Assembly (NCBI GenBank): GCA_017591395.1 | Contig: WEDG01001425.1 | Coordinates: 62,001-126,000 of the forward strand | Reading direction: 5' to 3' | From: Schistocephalus solidus | Lineage: Eukaryota; Platyhelminthes; Cestoda; Diphyllobothriidea; Diphyllobothriidae | Length of the DNA stretch: 64,000 nt | Shown here: positions 38,164 to 50,003 of the stretch, one piece after another | Layout of the letters: the number at the start of each line of letters is the position of its first letter | Position numbering within the stretch: the first letter of the stretch is position 1 | Made by a program: the position numbers and the translations under genes | The notes under the pieces: generated by a model | Seen by the model: only the letters and a program-made list of their open reading frames with translations | Told to the model about the DNA's origin: nothing | Database searches by the model: none

Positions 38164-39640
38164 ATTAGCCCACACTAAAATCCAAACTAAATCTAATCCA
38201 ATTTTAATTTGGAGGAGATTTCTATTTTTTTACAAATTGGCAAATCATGACTCGGATTCTCGACAGATCTTGCATTAAATCATGAAGTATCTCTTAAACT
38301 CTGTATATGCTTCTATCTACCTTTGAACAGTTTACTGTATATTACCTAGTTAACCTGTTGTGGCTGATAGATATCGACCCAAATATTCATATGAACACTC
38401 AATCTGTGTAAGAGCACATGAGTTTCGAAGGATTTACTAAAACTGTGTGACTTCAAAAGCAGCAGTTTGAAATTAGTGTACCTACCAGAAATGACCTGGG
38501 TAATGCTCTCATACCTACTGATTAGTCGACGTCATGGCGGATGTGCCATGCCGCGGCAGATTGTCGGAAACCACGCACCCACTGCTGTCAGTGTATAGAT
38601 TCCATTCATTTGAAGATATACGCAAAGAATGTCCAGCGCGCAAATCGTTGTTTGCGTGAAAGGACACCATTTCTAGAAGTTGTGGGGGAAGGTGCTTGCA
38701 TCTATCGTTTTTCAATTGATATATTCCCTTCTACTACCACGATTCCTGACAAAGATGAAAGTACATTCGGTTTAACTTATTAAAGCTTACATCCCATAGC
38801 CCATATTTTCGATATGTTTTTCTGTGTGCAGTACTAAGAGAGTAAAAATAGCTATTTGTGGAACTATTGCCTGATTATATTTATAAAACATAAATGTCTT
38901 TAAGCCTGTAGAGCTTTGCTCAAAGTTGAATAGAAGGTAGGCAGCAAACGTGCTGGATTCACATAGTCACGCTTTCAGTTAAACAGAACTCAGAGGATAT
39001 AAAGCATTAAAAAAATATTTAAGGAGAAGAAAGTTGTGAACACAGCCTTCTTAGTTTCTATAAGGTTAAAGTCTGTAACGGTTCGAACAAAGCAGTTTGT
39101 ATGCTTTAGAAAAATGCGAAGGGCAAAAACATCGAAAATTGTTTTTTCTGTAATTGTGCTTTTTTACATCACTTCCTGAGCCAGTTCGGTTAAGCATTGT
39201 CCCGTCGTGACCCCGGATATTGTCACTTTGCAAAAGCGTAGCTGACCTGCGCCTCGCGAACTTGCGCCTTTCAAATGTGTCTGTCAGATTATATAAGCAT
39301 TTTGTCATTTCAAGTCACTTTAAGTGTGTTGGTGATGTTAGCTACGCATGCGAAACGTCGCTTAGCATCGCCTTTACTAGCCACGCCAATCAGGACCGCT
39401 CGCATTTGTTGATTAGGCTTTAACATTTTCAGCTGTACGTAAAATAATAAAAAGCGTATATCCATCTTTGAAGACGGGATGCAATCTCAATGTGCAAGAA
39501 CGCATTTGTGTCTTGTTTTAGGCTGCGATAAGATCACTCTTCTCCAAAAAACTGCGGTAAATGGCCCTTCTCTTTATTAGTGAATCAATCTATCCTGTAC
39601 ATACATGTTAATTAGTGTCCTAATCACCACCACAGCCCAC
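38164..39640. other. Intergenic stretch; possible PLE-terminus trace near 39330
   Basis: GC-richer patches at 38520-38720 and 39190-39420 are unassigned. At 39332-39363 the plus strand reads GGTGATG, TTAGCTACGCATGC, GAAACGTCG, which keeps the spacing of a hammerhead core and the GAAACGTC end common in PLE termini, but two core positions are changed. No gene is recognised. Confidence 0.35.
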
Positions 39641-39900
39641 ACCATCATCATCATCATCATCGTTCATTCCATCATCACCCTCCTTATCACGATCCTCGTC
39701 ATCATCATTAGCATCCTCATCATAATCATATCATCATCGTCACAGCCATCATCATTATCGCCATCCTCATCATCATCATCGTCGTCGTCGTCGTTACCAC
39801 CATCATCACCATCCTCATCAAGATCATCCTCATCATCATCATCAACATCAGCATCATCACCACCGCCATCATCAGTGTAATCGCAATGATCCTCCGTATC
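39641..39900. repeat. Imperfect CAT/ATC trinucleotide microsatellite
   Basis: A run of about 260 bases made largely of CAT, ATC and related triplets, with interruptions. It opens long low-complexity frames on both strands (Ser/Ile-rich on plus, Asp-rich on minus), which I do not regard as genes. A shorter tract of the same kind lies at 41076-41150. Confidence 0.9.
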
Positions 39901-41866
39901 ATCGACGCCATCAGAATATGCTTCTTCCTCGTAGGCGTTATCGTTATTATTCTCCATTTGCTAACATTTATCTCCTACTCTTCTGTATTTATCACTCAAA
40001 TATAATCTTGAAAGGTTACGCCAATGTAATTTGTCTCAACATTTTCACTAATGTGATGATGCTCGACGTCACACACGCATAAAAATTACGGTTGCGATTT
40101 CATGTGATAGGATCAGGCGTTTACGCAGAAATTTAAACGTTGCAGTGTTCCTTCAGATGTTTGGCGTCATATTATTAAAATGAATGCCATCAAGCCATCT
40201 AAATCTGCATTCAAGTAAAATAAAAAGTATGAATCCTTATATCCGTGGGTTTTCAATTTATCAGCTTATGATCCATTGCGATTCCTTAATGATGACAGGA
40301 AAGACATAATTTTTGGGCAAACATCCTGTATTCATAAGTAACCTGTGACGAAAATTATTTGATCAGGGTTGCTCTATTTCACACCAATAAAGTTCACCTC
40401 AGACATCGTTGCAAAGAGGAACCAAATTAAGACTTAATGGGTCTGCAACTAAAATTGGAAAGGTAGTCAACCGACAACTTGGATGAATTTATCTCCTTAC
40501 ACGTTCGGTCTGGTATATATTAGGGCTTGGCAGAGAGGAGAGTGGAAGAAACAGATTCAATCTTACTGATTATGCGAATCATAATGGCAAGCGCGTAAAC
40601 TTTCGGACTAACCAGTGCTTTATTCAAAGGCATCTGCATGAGAAAAACTCCCTCAGCTTAAAGCGTGCAAAGATTCGCACAGCTGTCTGAGAAAAGCGGG
40701 AAAATAATAAAACATGGCACTCTTTTGCACCTAGCCTTTGAAAAGCATGGGAATATTTAGAATCTGTTGTTTCTTTGAGTTAGATGATTCACTTTCACGG
40801 TTATAAAGCAAAAAACCAATGTTGCATAATACTTGCAACCCAGGCCACTTCTGATGCCATCGCAGTGCCGGGAATGCAAATAAGACGTTTGAAACGTCAG
40901 AAGTTAAAAGATCAAACTTATTTGCTCTCTACGGATACTTCAAAGGAAATGTTTTACTTTTGCAAGCAATAAAACAAATCAGGTACTTTCCTCTGCAGAG
41001 CAGCAATCGCCTCATTTAATCAAAACTTACGATTAACAAGATAATCCTGATTCTCCTGGTTCTCTGCCTACTCCTTATCATCCCCATCGTCGTCATCATT
41101 ATCATCATCCTCATCACCATCATTAATGGCGTCGTAATCATAATGGGTATCGTTGCTGCCAACATAAAATGCTGCTTTATCGTGCTAATTTTGTTTAGGT
41201 TTTTCGTCATCTTTGTGTTCCTTGCTTCTTCTTCTCTTACCTCCCAAACCTCAACTGATGCGAGCTTTAGAAGACTGTAACTGATCTTGCAGGTGGCTCA
41301 ATATTTGTTGAGATGCACGATTATTCATGTCAGCTGAGCGTGGAAATTACTGTCACCTTAACGCCCAGTGTCCTCCAACTATCATCATATAATGAATGCA
41401 GTGGTTTATGTTCGAGGAGAGAGTATGAGCAAAAGTAAAGTCTGTTCGAGACTGGAAATGCTTTTTTTATTATTCTGGGCTTTTAAGCGAACACCACAAT
41501 ACTCCTCAGTTTTCACAGCAATTACTCAGTCGCTCCAAAAGAAGCTGTGCGAGAACGCTCTTCAAACGGATTCAGACTCATTGCAGCTAGCCGCAGGAAA
41601 AGTACACAAGGCATAATATCTCCAGTTTAGACGGAAGGGCTGTCTGAAAGGAGTTCATAAGCCGATACCTATGCCTTCGGCCTTAAAGCACTAAAACAGA
41701 AACACGACCATAGATGTGACACGCCTTGCCATACAGCGCAGACGTCTTAGAATGATCTGAGTGCATTGGTACCGGTGTTGGCAGTAAGGTGTTGAAAATC
41801 AGAAAAGGACTTTAACCCAAAGACCAATCTGGCTCGTTTATCGCATCCAATGTTAAAACTGTCCTT
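39901..41866. other. Intergenic stretch with a second CAT-type tract
   Basis: No gene recognised. The tract at 41076-41150 repeats CATCATT/CATCC triplets. The segment from about 41640 is GC-richer and may be the start of the PLE relic that becomes recognisable at 41867. Confidence 0.45.
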
Positions 41867-42360
41867 GTAACTAGAGTAGGTCAGCCTGAGCGCATGTTAG
41901 GATTGCGCATATGTGAACATTAATCGGCTGTGCGGTGGAGCGACAAGGTATCACAAGTTGCACCCAACACCTACCCAGCTGGACTTGAGTAAAAATAATT
42001 AGCTGTCAAGGTAATCGTCCACGCCAGAAAAACAAGACGAACCAAACATTGATTGAAGCCTGGTCTGCTGATGGGAATTTTAATCAATCGATCCATAACT
42101 TTGTTTTCAGTCTACAGAGCCCTGCGCAGTCCCCTCCTCACTCGATTTGTTTGTAATCCCTATTAGTGTCGCCTTTCTGTTGCTTTTGCTATCTTTTACG
42201 ATGCACTGCTACATGAGTTTTACATCTCAGACTTATAAAAAATTGTTCCAGTGCTCGAACAAACTTCTCCTTTGCTCATGAGCGTGCGACTTTTAAAAAT
42301 GCCAGGGCGTTTCAGACATTAAGCATGAGATGAAAATAAAGTAACGATGGGCTAAGCCGA
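41867..42360 (+). pseudogene. Penelope-like element, GIY-YIG endonuclease end and 3-prime region
   Basis: The frame from 41867 reads VTRVGQPERMLGLRICEH, then a stop, then SAVRWSDKVSQVAP. This corresponds to the part of the GIY-YIG domain with the YVG motif and the downstream R-x-x-EH helix of PLE endonucleases. After a frame break, TLIEAWSADGN follows at 42053-42085, the LIEAW block also seen at 56509. Beyond the coding end, GAGATGAAAATAAAGTAACG at 42326-42345 parallels CAGATAAATAAAGCTATG at 56701, so the two loci are copies of related elements including the 3-prime region. Several stops and at least one frameshift show the copy is dead. Confidence 0.65.
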
Positions 42361-45300
42361 CTAATAACGATCTCCTGCGACTGGCAAGAAATGGCAGTAG
42401 TCCCAGAATTCAGCAGATTTAAAAAAAAATAAGTACGAACCAGTTGGATACCACCACGTTGGCAAGCATTTTAATGGAGCCGAAAGTATTTACTCTTACT
42501 TTCTATTTGAAAGGGTTATTTCAAGCTTCGTTGCTAAAACACTGAAATACAACTGGTTAAGCAAATAGTTAACTAAAGATTCCGAAGTGTACAAAAAATA
42601 GGAAGCATTAATTGTGAATAATGAATGGGTGCTGACTCAGCTTCATAAGGACCTTATTGGGTCGTCAAATTTTAGGAGTTTTGTAAGAAACACAGTCGGA
42701 TAATGTTTTCATATATACAAAAAATATTGTTATTCATCAAAGTGCGCATCTTTATCGTCAATGAATTTTTGCCATTTTGATGAAGGTTTTTACGGGTAAA
42801 GCCTGGCAGTCAAGAGAAAATGAAATATTTAAGGGATTGTTTTAGAGCATGATAGGAATTAAATCGTTTTCCTATGAACAAATTCATCCAAATAACGGAA
42901 TAAGTGAAAGTTATTTGGACAGGAGCTAATGAGTATCGTGAATGATGGAGAACTTCCTACTCCAAACCCTTGTTGATTTTCCATGGTCACCTGTGTGGCT
43001 TGTAGTCTGTTTTTATCATGCAATACAATGATAGTTGATCGGCTGAGCAATCAAAACTGTTTTTCTGCGGGCTTTTGGATCATTTGGTTCAGTTGTTTGC
43101 AGTATGCTTAACCCAGATCGATCAAACAGGCTTATGAAACTCTTATGCCTTACACCTGCACCATATCACTAAACACACAATAAGGTTATTTTGATGAATA
43201 TTGCGGTTGGGGCTGTGTTGCGATGGCTTATCTTTGTCCAAAGACTTGTGAAATTAACGGTTATTGTATTGAAACCATTTCACACAAGACGTTTTCATTC
43301 TATTCTAAATTAATCATTTTTGTGAGGCAAAACCACAGCAGGTAAGCATTTAGACGTCATTGCTGCCGCCGTTCATTAAATTCATGTGGAACCCACATAT
43401 CCAGTCTTTCCCTTCACCAACTTAAAACTAAGTGTACGAATTTTAAAATGTTTCGTCATTAAAAAAGAATACAAAATACGATTTTACTATCATTGTAAAG
43501 CTCACAATGAGTTTGAGATTGAAAATCTGCCTTGAAGAATTCGAACAATAACAAAAGAATTTCAAAATGCAATACCAAAGGGAAATATGAAGATGTAGAA
43601 TTTTAACCATATGCCTCGCCGCCAATCTCATACTGGATGACCCAATATTAACATTTAGACATTTGCTTTTGTAGTGCAAGAGCAACTGCGCATCCTACGT
43701 CTAGGCAGTGAGCTTACCTACCGCCTCACGATACCCCGTATGGAAAGGCAGCTGGATAAAACCAACCTACAAAGAAGCAGACTTGCGTTTGCTAGGATTG
43801 CAGTTGTATGCCAAAGTCAGCAGGTTTACCATGACGCTGACAAATGAGGTGTGACACACCATGCACCGATACGATAGCTCGATAGGGGCCGTGGAACTGC
43901 AACTGTTAACTACCGGCAAACAGGACAACTTTCTGTCGCCGCTTATTGTTTGCCAAGTCAAAGTTCCAAACGGGATAAGAAAGAGTGAAAAGTCAGATAG
44001 CTGATGGGGAACCGTCTACACTGGAAGCTTCCATAGCTTATTACGAGATATTCGCTAGGTTGGGTTTTGAATTTATTTTGAGGACCAAACCGAAAGGCAT
44101 AACGTTAACCCTAAGTTGACTTAACCTATTTATGCAAATACCGCACGACTAACTGACAAAGATGAGCAGTGTGACATTAGGCCTACGCCTGCGGGAGGGG
44201 GCGGACAATCGTAAGCGTTTTGTATGCGATGACTTCTTGCTAGGAAAAACGTTTGCCCTGCTTACTATGTTCTTCAAGCACCGTCCTCCTTAGTGGAGCG
44301 CAGAAATATAATCGAAATTTGCATTTGATTGAGCTTTGCTTTGAGTTTTCCTCTCAACACCACCGATTGGACTGTGAGATCATAGCGAATCAGTGTACTT
44401 ACAGCAAAGTAAACCCTCGACCTGTTTATGTGCCACTGCCAGCTCTTTAATCCGAGTAAATAAAACAGCGGTTTTTAAAATCCTAGAAATTACGGCCCAA
44501 GATAAAATAAATTGTGAATGCACCCAACTTATCAACTCAGGTGTTTATCATTATTTTTCATGCAGAAGGCACCAACCTACGTGATAGATAATTTTAATTA
44601 TTTTCCATTTTGAAGGTTCACACTTTGCTATGAGGCGTGCTGATTTCCTTAAACATGCGTGGTGTTATCCAATGGGAAAATGGGTCTAAAAAGATACCGT
44701 TTCGGACTGCAGAACTGGTCATTTTTCTAACGGATTTTGCCACTGACCTTAAGCAGTTCCTGTCGAAAAACAAGAAGTAGAACTAATGATAGTGGGACAT
44801 TATAGCAGGCTTGTGTTCATTTTGAAGCTTAAGTACTGCAATGTCCAGCTTCCAAGTTAATCCGCTAATCTGCAAATAGCGATCATAAATTCCGTCCGCT
44901 AAGCTGGACGCAATTTTCTACATAATCCTCGTCGAGGGGAAGCACACTCATAAAATGCCTTTCCGTTCCACTCAAATGGTCTGCATTTTCGGGAGGATTT
45001 TATAAACAACAGTGTATATAGGCTAAGTCCTTCGAAAATCGCGACAGTTAAGACATTTTGAGCGAAGAATATTGCCCAACAGATATCCATGGTAGTGATT
45101 ATCCGCGTTTATACGAACACTCCTTTGGCATTTGAGATGTATATTAAAGTTAGCTTTAATTTGGAAGTGACCCTTCTATACGAGGTATCCTACACGGCTG
45201 GAAGACGTCTTTACGGTCATTTAACTTTTAGCAGTAGAGTGCAATTAGTTGAGAAAAGGTATTAAAATTTCGAAGCCATGTAATATTCTGCACATACAAA

Positions 45301-45880
45301 CCCACAAATCTTACCCGTTTTGTAAGTGCGAAACGAGAAAAACTGCAGGCCAAGGAATTGTGAAACCTTGAACTTTGTTGCTACAATTCTGTGTCTGGTG
45401 TTTTTGCCATCTTTCGCGCCGATCACTGACTTTGTCCAGCGTAGACAGTATGACCGTAAGCTGGAATGTAGCTTAGGAAAAGAGACTTTGTAAATGCTTT
45501 ATTTTCGACGGTGTTTGCTTGCGGATGGTGAAATGAACATAATTTAGCTAACATGGTCATTGGTGTATGAGCGTGCCTGTCTGTGAAGCACATCGGTCTT
45601 TGGTGGGTTTTCTTTACCAGAAGTATTCTGTTGAAAACTGATGTCAGGGCGCAATAACTTGCCGGTAAAAGTTGCGACATAAAAGGAAGCAGGTCGTGTG
45701 AAATATGACCTGAAGGCTGAGGCTTGCTAATTTTACATCGGTCCTGCTCTTTTGGCGGGACGAAAGCAACAAACTTAATTGTAAGCGTTCTTTCCCTAAA
45801 TGGAAATATCTCGGCAGATTGCTGATAGATGCGAAAAGACAAGTTCCAGAAAGAAGATCAGAAGAGGAAGAAGAGGCGAT
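42361..45880. other. Intergenic stretch, no gene recognised
   Basis: A 139-codon minus-strand frame (45423-45842) lies beside the PLE terminus at 45905 and may be UTR-like element sequence; I do not recognise its product. GC-richer patches at 43680-44000 and 44160-44450 are unassigned. Confidence 0.4.
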
Positions 45881-45990
45881 CACTGTAACATCGCGTTTAT
45901 AGGTCTGACGTTTCGGATTCGGATTCGTGGTTGCCAGGCGACCACAAGCCTCCTATCGTTGACAATCCTCGTGTTCATCACTGGGGGTCA
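45881..45990 (-). repeat. PLE-terminus-like segment with hairpin
   Basis: On the minus strand it reads CAGTGATGAACACGAGG near 45985, a GTGGT...ACCAC hairpin at 45927-45945, then GAATCCGAATCCGAAACGTC ending near 45906. GTGATGA and GAAACGTC sit in the positions of the two hammerhead core halves, with an enlarged stem II between them, and the first core base is changed. GAAACGTCAG is a frequent end of PLE hammerhead motifs. I infer a PLE terminus, pointing away from the endonuclease relics beside it. Confidence 0.45.
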
Positions 45991-46110
45991 TAGTTGATGC
46001 GATGATTGCTCTTTAGTTCGGACTCGAGGCGTTAATTTCCGTGATTTCACCACCATTGTCTAATCCTGGCCTATCAATTACTCGGCAATTTGGCTCTCTG
46101 TCATCGGGTT

Positions 46111-46136
46111 GCTGGTCAACTCAACTGTTGACCAGC
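46111..46136. repeat. Perfect 10-bp hairpin
   Basis: GCTGGTCAAC, loop TCAACT, GTTGACCAGC: ten uninterrupted base pairs with a six-base loop, just outside the left arm of the larger inverted repeat. No U run follows, so it is not a simple terminator. Confidence 0.85.
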
Positions 46137-46334
46137 GAACAATGACTCAATCAGTTCACCGCTCACATGGTTGTCAGCCGTAGCGAGAATTTCGGCCTCA
46201 TTCAACTTGAAGGGGTGGGCAGGTCCCATCGCATGAGCAGCGATCTGATAGTTTTTGTCCTTCCTCATAATTTTTGCCGCGTGCTCAGTCATTCGCGCAA
46301 TAAGGTCGCGGCTCATGCGGCGGGACCTGGCCAC
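46116..46334 (-). pseudogene. Penelope-like element endonuclease C-terminal piece, minus copy
   Basis: The frame holds RRMSRDLIARMTEHAAKI followed by IAAHAMGPAHPFKLNEAEIL and ISGELIESL-like text (VSGELIESLF). This is the R-x-x-EH helix, the H-x-x-x-G-H-x-F segment and the ELIES helix at the end of PLE GIY-YIG endonucleases, in order and without a stop for 72 codons. The catalytic GIY and YIG motifs are missing. Its last two thirds are repeated in inverted orientation at 46311-46403. Confidence 0.6.
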
Positions 46335-46403
46335 ACCTTCAAGTTTGACGTGGCAAGAGCTGACAACCGCGTGAGCCGTGATCTGCTTGAGTCATTGTTC
46401 TCT
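46137..46403. repeat. Long imperfect inverted repeat made of two PLE fragments
   Basis: The left arm (46137-46239) and the reverse complement of the right arm (46311-46403) share GAACAATGACTCAA, GGTTGTCAG, AACTTGAAGG and CAGGTCCC, separated by about 70 bases. Both arms encode the same endonuclease end, on opposite strands. Transcribed, the region could fold into a long imperfect hairpin. Confidence 0.75.
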
Positions 46404-46470
46404 CGCCCGCAGTCTATTTAAAAGCGCAATGATCTCGCTGTTCCATATTTGTGCTGCGATTTTGCCGGAG
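46285..46470 (+). pseudogene. Penelope-like element endonuclease C-terminal piece, plus copy
   Basis: The plus-strand frame reads VAAHAAGPGHTFKFDVARAD, then VSRDLLESLFSRPQSI, a stop at about 46420, and KRNDLAVPYL. It parallels the minus copy residue by residue, with about four codons missing after FKF. The conserved GH-F and RDLLES blocks identify it as the end of a PLE endonuclease, and the post-stop text looks like the normal continuation of such proteins. Inactive. Confidence 0.6.
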
Positions 46471-46524
46471 CAAATTTGCTCACCACACGGGATGATGCAG
46501 GTTACCAGCAATCCCCGGGAAAAT

Positions 46525-46680
46525 GAGCCAAACTGCCATGTAATTGTTACGGCAGGATTCGGCAACGATGCGCAAAGTCAATAGTTGCCAATAGTTGGCA
46601 ATAGTTGAGCCAAACTGCCATGAAATTGTTACGGCAGGATTCGACAACAATGCACAAAGGCAATAATTGCCACCGTGTAT
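46525..46680. repeat. Tandem duplication, 82-bp period
   Basis: GAGCCAAACTGCCATG followed by AATTGTTACGGCAGGATTCG begins at 46525 and again at 46607, with only a few mismatches. Between the units CAATAGTT occurs three times in a row. It lies in the likely 3-prime region of the plus-strand PLE fragment. Confidence 0.85.
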
Positions 46681-49600
46681 GAATTTCCCCTGATGAGCTT
46701 ATTTTAACCAAAACGCTTCTTCTTTGCATTTACAAGGCCCACTTGCATAAAAAGGCCACATGTGCGCTTAAATGCTGCAGTGCAACTTTCTCGAATTTTC
46801 TTGCGTCAACTAGATATTAAACATAAAGCTCTTGGGCTTGCTTATACTAGGTTAGTTAAACTTTTGCGGAGTCTAGTTAGTTTAGATAGCATTCGATGTT
46901 TAAAACAGATCACCATTAGTTAATTCAAGAAGTCGTTCTTACCTTGTAGCATGGACAGATTGGCTGTCAAGTTAACGATAGCTTCGCAACTCAGGAAACG
47001 AAAATGCTGATCCAAATAGTAGTCGTTTTGCTGATAAAATGCTAGGGTGTTTGTGCTTTCGCAGCTGATACCTCGCAATTTTGGAACGCTAAGGCCAACG
47101 TTCTCGAATCATTAAATGACTTATCAACGAACATTGAGGCGTTTTAATCCATTAGCCTGTCCTTCACGGAACCATATGCAATTTCAACGGAATGGATATA
47201 CATATTGCTGATATAACTAACATTTTAAACGAAAAAGACGGGATCATTGGGGCAAGGATGTTTCTGGACTGACGTTTTGTTTTGGAACTTGCGCCTTGCA
47301 CCAGAGACAGCATTAAAAAGTCAGAATATGGATTAATTTTTGTAACAATGTAAATCCTGATAGACAAAAATGGACAATATACAACTAAATAAACAATTCT
47401 TATTAATATTTTGAGCTTATTAACACAAATATATTTTACGTAGATGGCGTACATAAGAAAACCCAATGACGCATTTCGAGGTGAGCATTAGCTGCCTATT
47501 TGTCGAACAAGGTCAATCCACGTAAACCACTATTTGCCCTCAAGAGTTACCTCTGGAGAAAAAAGGTAGGTAGTTTTACTGTACTTACACGATTGGGTTG
47601 CTCTATATTTACTGGGAACTGAACCTGTTTGAAAAGGCCTAAACTAGGTATCGGCCATAAAAATTAAAAATTTAAAAGTATACTTAGTAAAATCAGCGTT
47701 GTTCGTAGGAATGGGCACTGCTTCTGACCTTATATGTTATCTTCACAAAGTCCTGAAATTCGTTTACTTATTAATTTATTTGCTGGCAAATGCTACTCTC
47801 AAATCTCTATTAATCATATCAGTTTTTCCGTTTGTCAGCAGAGTCCTTATGGAGCTATCCAGTATGTTTTAATGCATTTAACTTTGGCGCGGTATATACG
47901 CGTATTACGTGATTAAAATCAGACCGCATAACACAATTTTACTGCTGCGTCTTGCATATTGTAAAAGCTCTAAAGAGAGCCCTGATTGCCTTATATAACA
48001 GGATATGATATTGAGCGATGCTTCAAAGAACCTAATATTGATATAAATGCCTGTATCGCAATTTTTCAAACACTTTTTTCTTATTTTCTTTATTATTGGG
48101 GTAAACACGTTCGTTTTTAATCATCGTAGCAATGTTTTTTTAAGAAATTCAATGTATTAGACAGCTTTTGGTCTGATCAAGCGCATAAACGTCATACGCC
48201 TTCATCATGAATACCCCCTACTTCGCCGATGGACAATAACATTTATCCAAGCCGCTAGTGGAATCTCAAACGACAAATTATAATGCAAGAGTCTGTAAAG
48301 GATGCCAACTCGGTTGAATTTGTAGATAATTGTTCTGTTTTGACAAATGCCTGTACATGTGTGTTCTCTCTTGGTAAGCAAAGGCAGTTTAACTGACGGT
48401 GGTTTGTGCAAAGATAAGTTAAAACATGAAGGAAAGAATTATGTTTAAATAATTCTAAGACTTCGGTTATTATTTTTTATTAAGGGAACAGGTTGAATTA
48501 ATTTAATTTAACCTTTAAACAACAACATATAATCTTCACTTGTGTTAGTGATGGTCGCAAAATTGTAAGTGGGAATTTTTTAACGGTTATTCTTAATGGC
48601 CACCGATCTTACAATTCCTCTCCATGTGAAGAAATTGTTGTTTCTTTTAGTATCTTTCGTAAGCAACAACCGACACGGTTATAAGAATCCGCGATTTTAT
48701 CTTAACGGAACTGCTTATAACACGAATGTCTTACAAACGTTTCAAATATACTCAGCAGATTATTTCATAATGAATGCCATCAAACGCAATCACTATGTAT
48801 TATGCCAAAGCTTATCCTCACAATATGAAATAGGGCCTTATGTTATGAGTTATTGATTCCAGATTTTCGCCCTGACCTTATTATGCTTCTTGGCATTCTG
48901 ATATTTCCGATTACTTCAAGTAAGGAAAATTAGAGCACAGATAAGGTCTTTAAATAATATTACAGACGGTGGCCCTTGAGTTACTTTGCTAAGGAAGAAC
49001 TAAATGAATAATGTGGTTGTTATTGAAATTTCAGCTTCAAAGTTAAAGCCAATAAGAGTTAACTTTTTTTCCTTGTTAACGTGCTGTTATATCAGTAATT
49101 CCTTATCTTTGTTATTCAAGCTAAGATTGTATAACGGCATTTCCTAGTGCCTACTAACGTTATCCTTATACTGTTGGATAATCCCTGATGTTTTATTATG
49201 AGCCGATATTTTAGCCCATACAATTCACTTATTTTGTCATGGCTGGCTACTGACGTTGGTCACTAAGGGTCACACATTTAAAAATTTCCTCAATACTGTT
49301 TTGTAGGAATATTTTCGCTGTAGAGCCCCCACATAGCTTTTCATGCACTATGGATCAATTCAAAAATCACACTTTCTAACCTGTTGTTAAAAACAAACGA
49401 ATGCATGTTATTTGCCAAGCAGTTCTCTACGTTCTTTGAAGATCTGATCAAGACATCCTGAAACAGTTCAAATGCACCAAATAAAGCTATTTCGTGAGAA
49501 TAGACATCTGTTAGATAAATTCCAATGAACACGCAATATTAAAAATTATATTTTGTCTGTAAACATTAATATTTTTATTTTGAGGGATTTAAATGTCGGA

Positions 49601-49972
49601 TAACAGGGCCAAAGGAGAAAACCTACCCTAAAAAAAGTTAATTGGACTTTCTTATGTAAATAATCGATTTAATGAATCTGAATGTGCAAAACCACAGTGG
49701 AAACTTTATTTGATAATTATCTGAATTTTATTCACAAAAACCTTCCATGTTATGCAGTGCCGTAGTAAATCTTAAGTCTAATTACATTTCACATTTTTAA
49801 AATGTTTTCGTTTTTTGCTTCTTTAGATGCAGCTGGCCATAGCAAAATGCGTTAAACTGTTCAATACGATAAAACATTTAAAATAAGTACATTTTTCACA
49901 ATTTTAAATGCGAAGAAGAAGTGCTGTGAGCAAGACGTTTAAATAATGGAAGACGATGTGTTATTGCCATGC
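46681..49972. other. Intergenic stretch, no gene recognised
   Basis: AT-rich, with no recognised element or gene. Short frames such as 48596-48856 (86 codons) show no family signature. Confidence 0.5.
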
Positions 49973-50003
49973 GTTTCAGATTCTCACTCGAACCCATCAT
50001 CAG
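49973..50003 (-). ncRNA. Hammerhead-ribozyme-like motif, core intact
   Basis: On the minus strand: CTGATGA (50003-49997), one extra base, GGGTTC, loop GAGTGA, GAATCT, then GAAAC (49977-49973). GGGTTC and GAATCT pair over six positions with GU pairs at two of them, giving stem II. Just outside, TGCAT on the 5-prime side and ATGGCA on the 3-prime side can pair with one bulge as stem I. The bases before the presumed cleavage site are GC where active examples usually have GTC, and the extra base after the core departs from the standard layout, so activity is doubtful. Such motifs are known in the terminal repeats of Penelope-like elements; no PLE coding part adjoins this one. Confidence 0.5.

Noticed and set aside
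39605..39957. Long Ser/Ile-rich (plus) and Asp-rich (minus) frames
   Set aside because: They are produced by the triplet microsatellite, which opens frames on both strands at once.
45423..45842. 139-codon minus-strand frame
   Set aside because: It lies next to a PLE-terminus-like segment and has an overlapping frame in another register; no known protein family. More likely element UTR than a gene.
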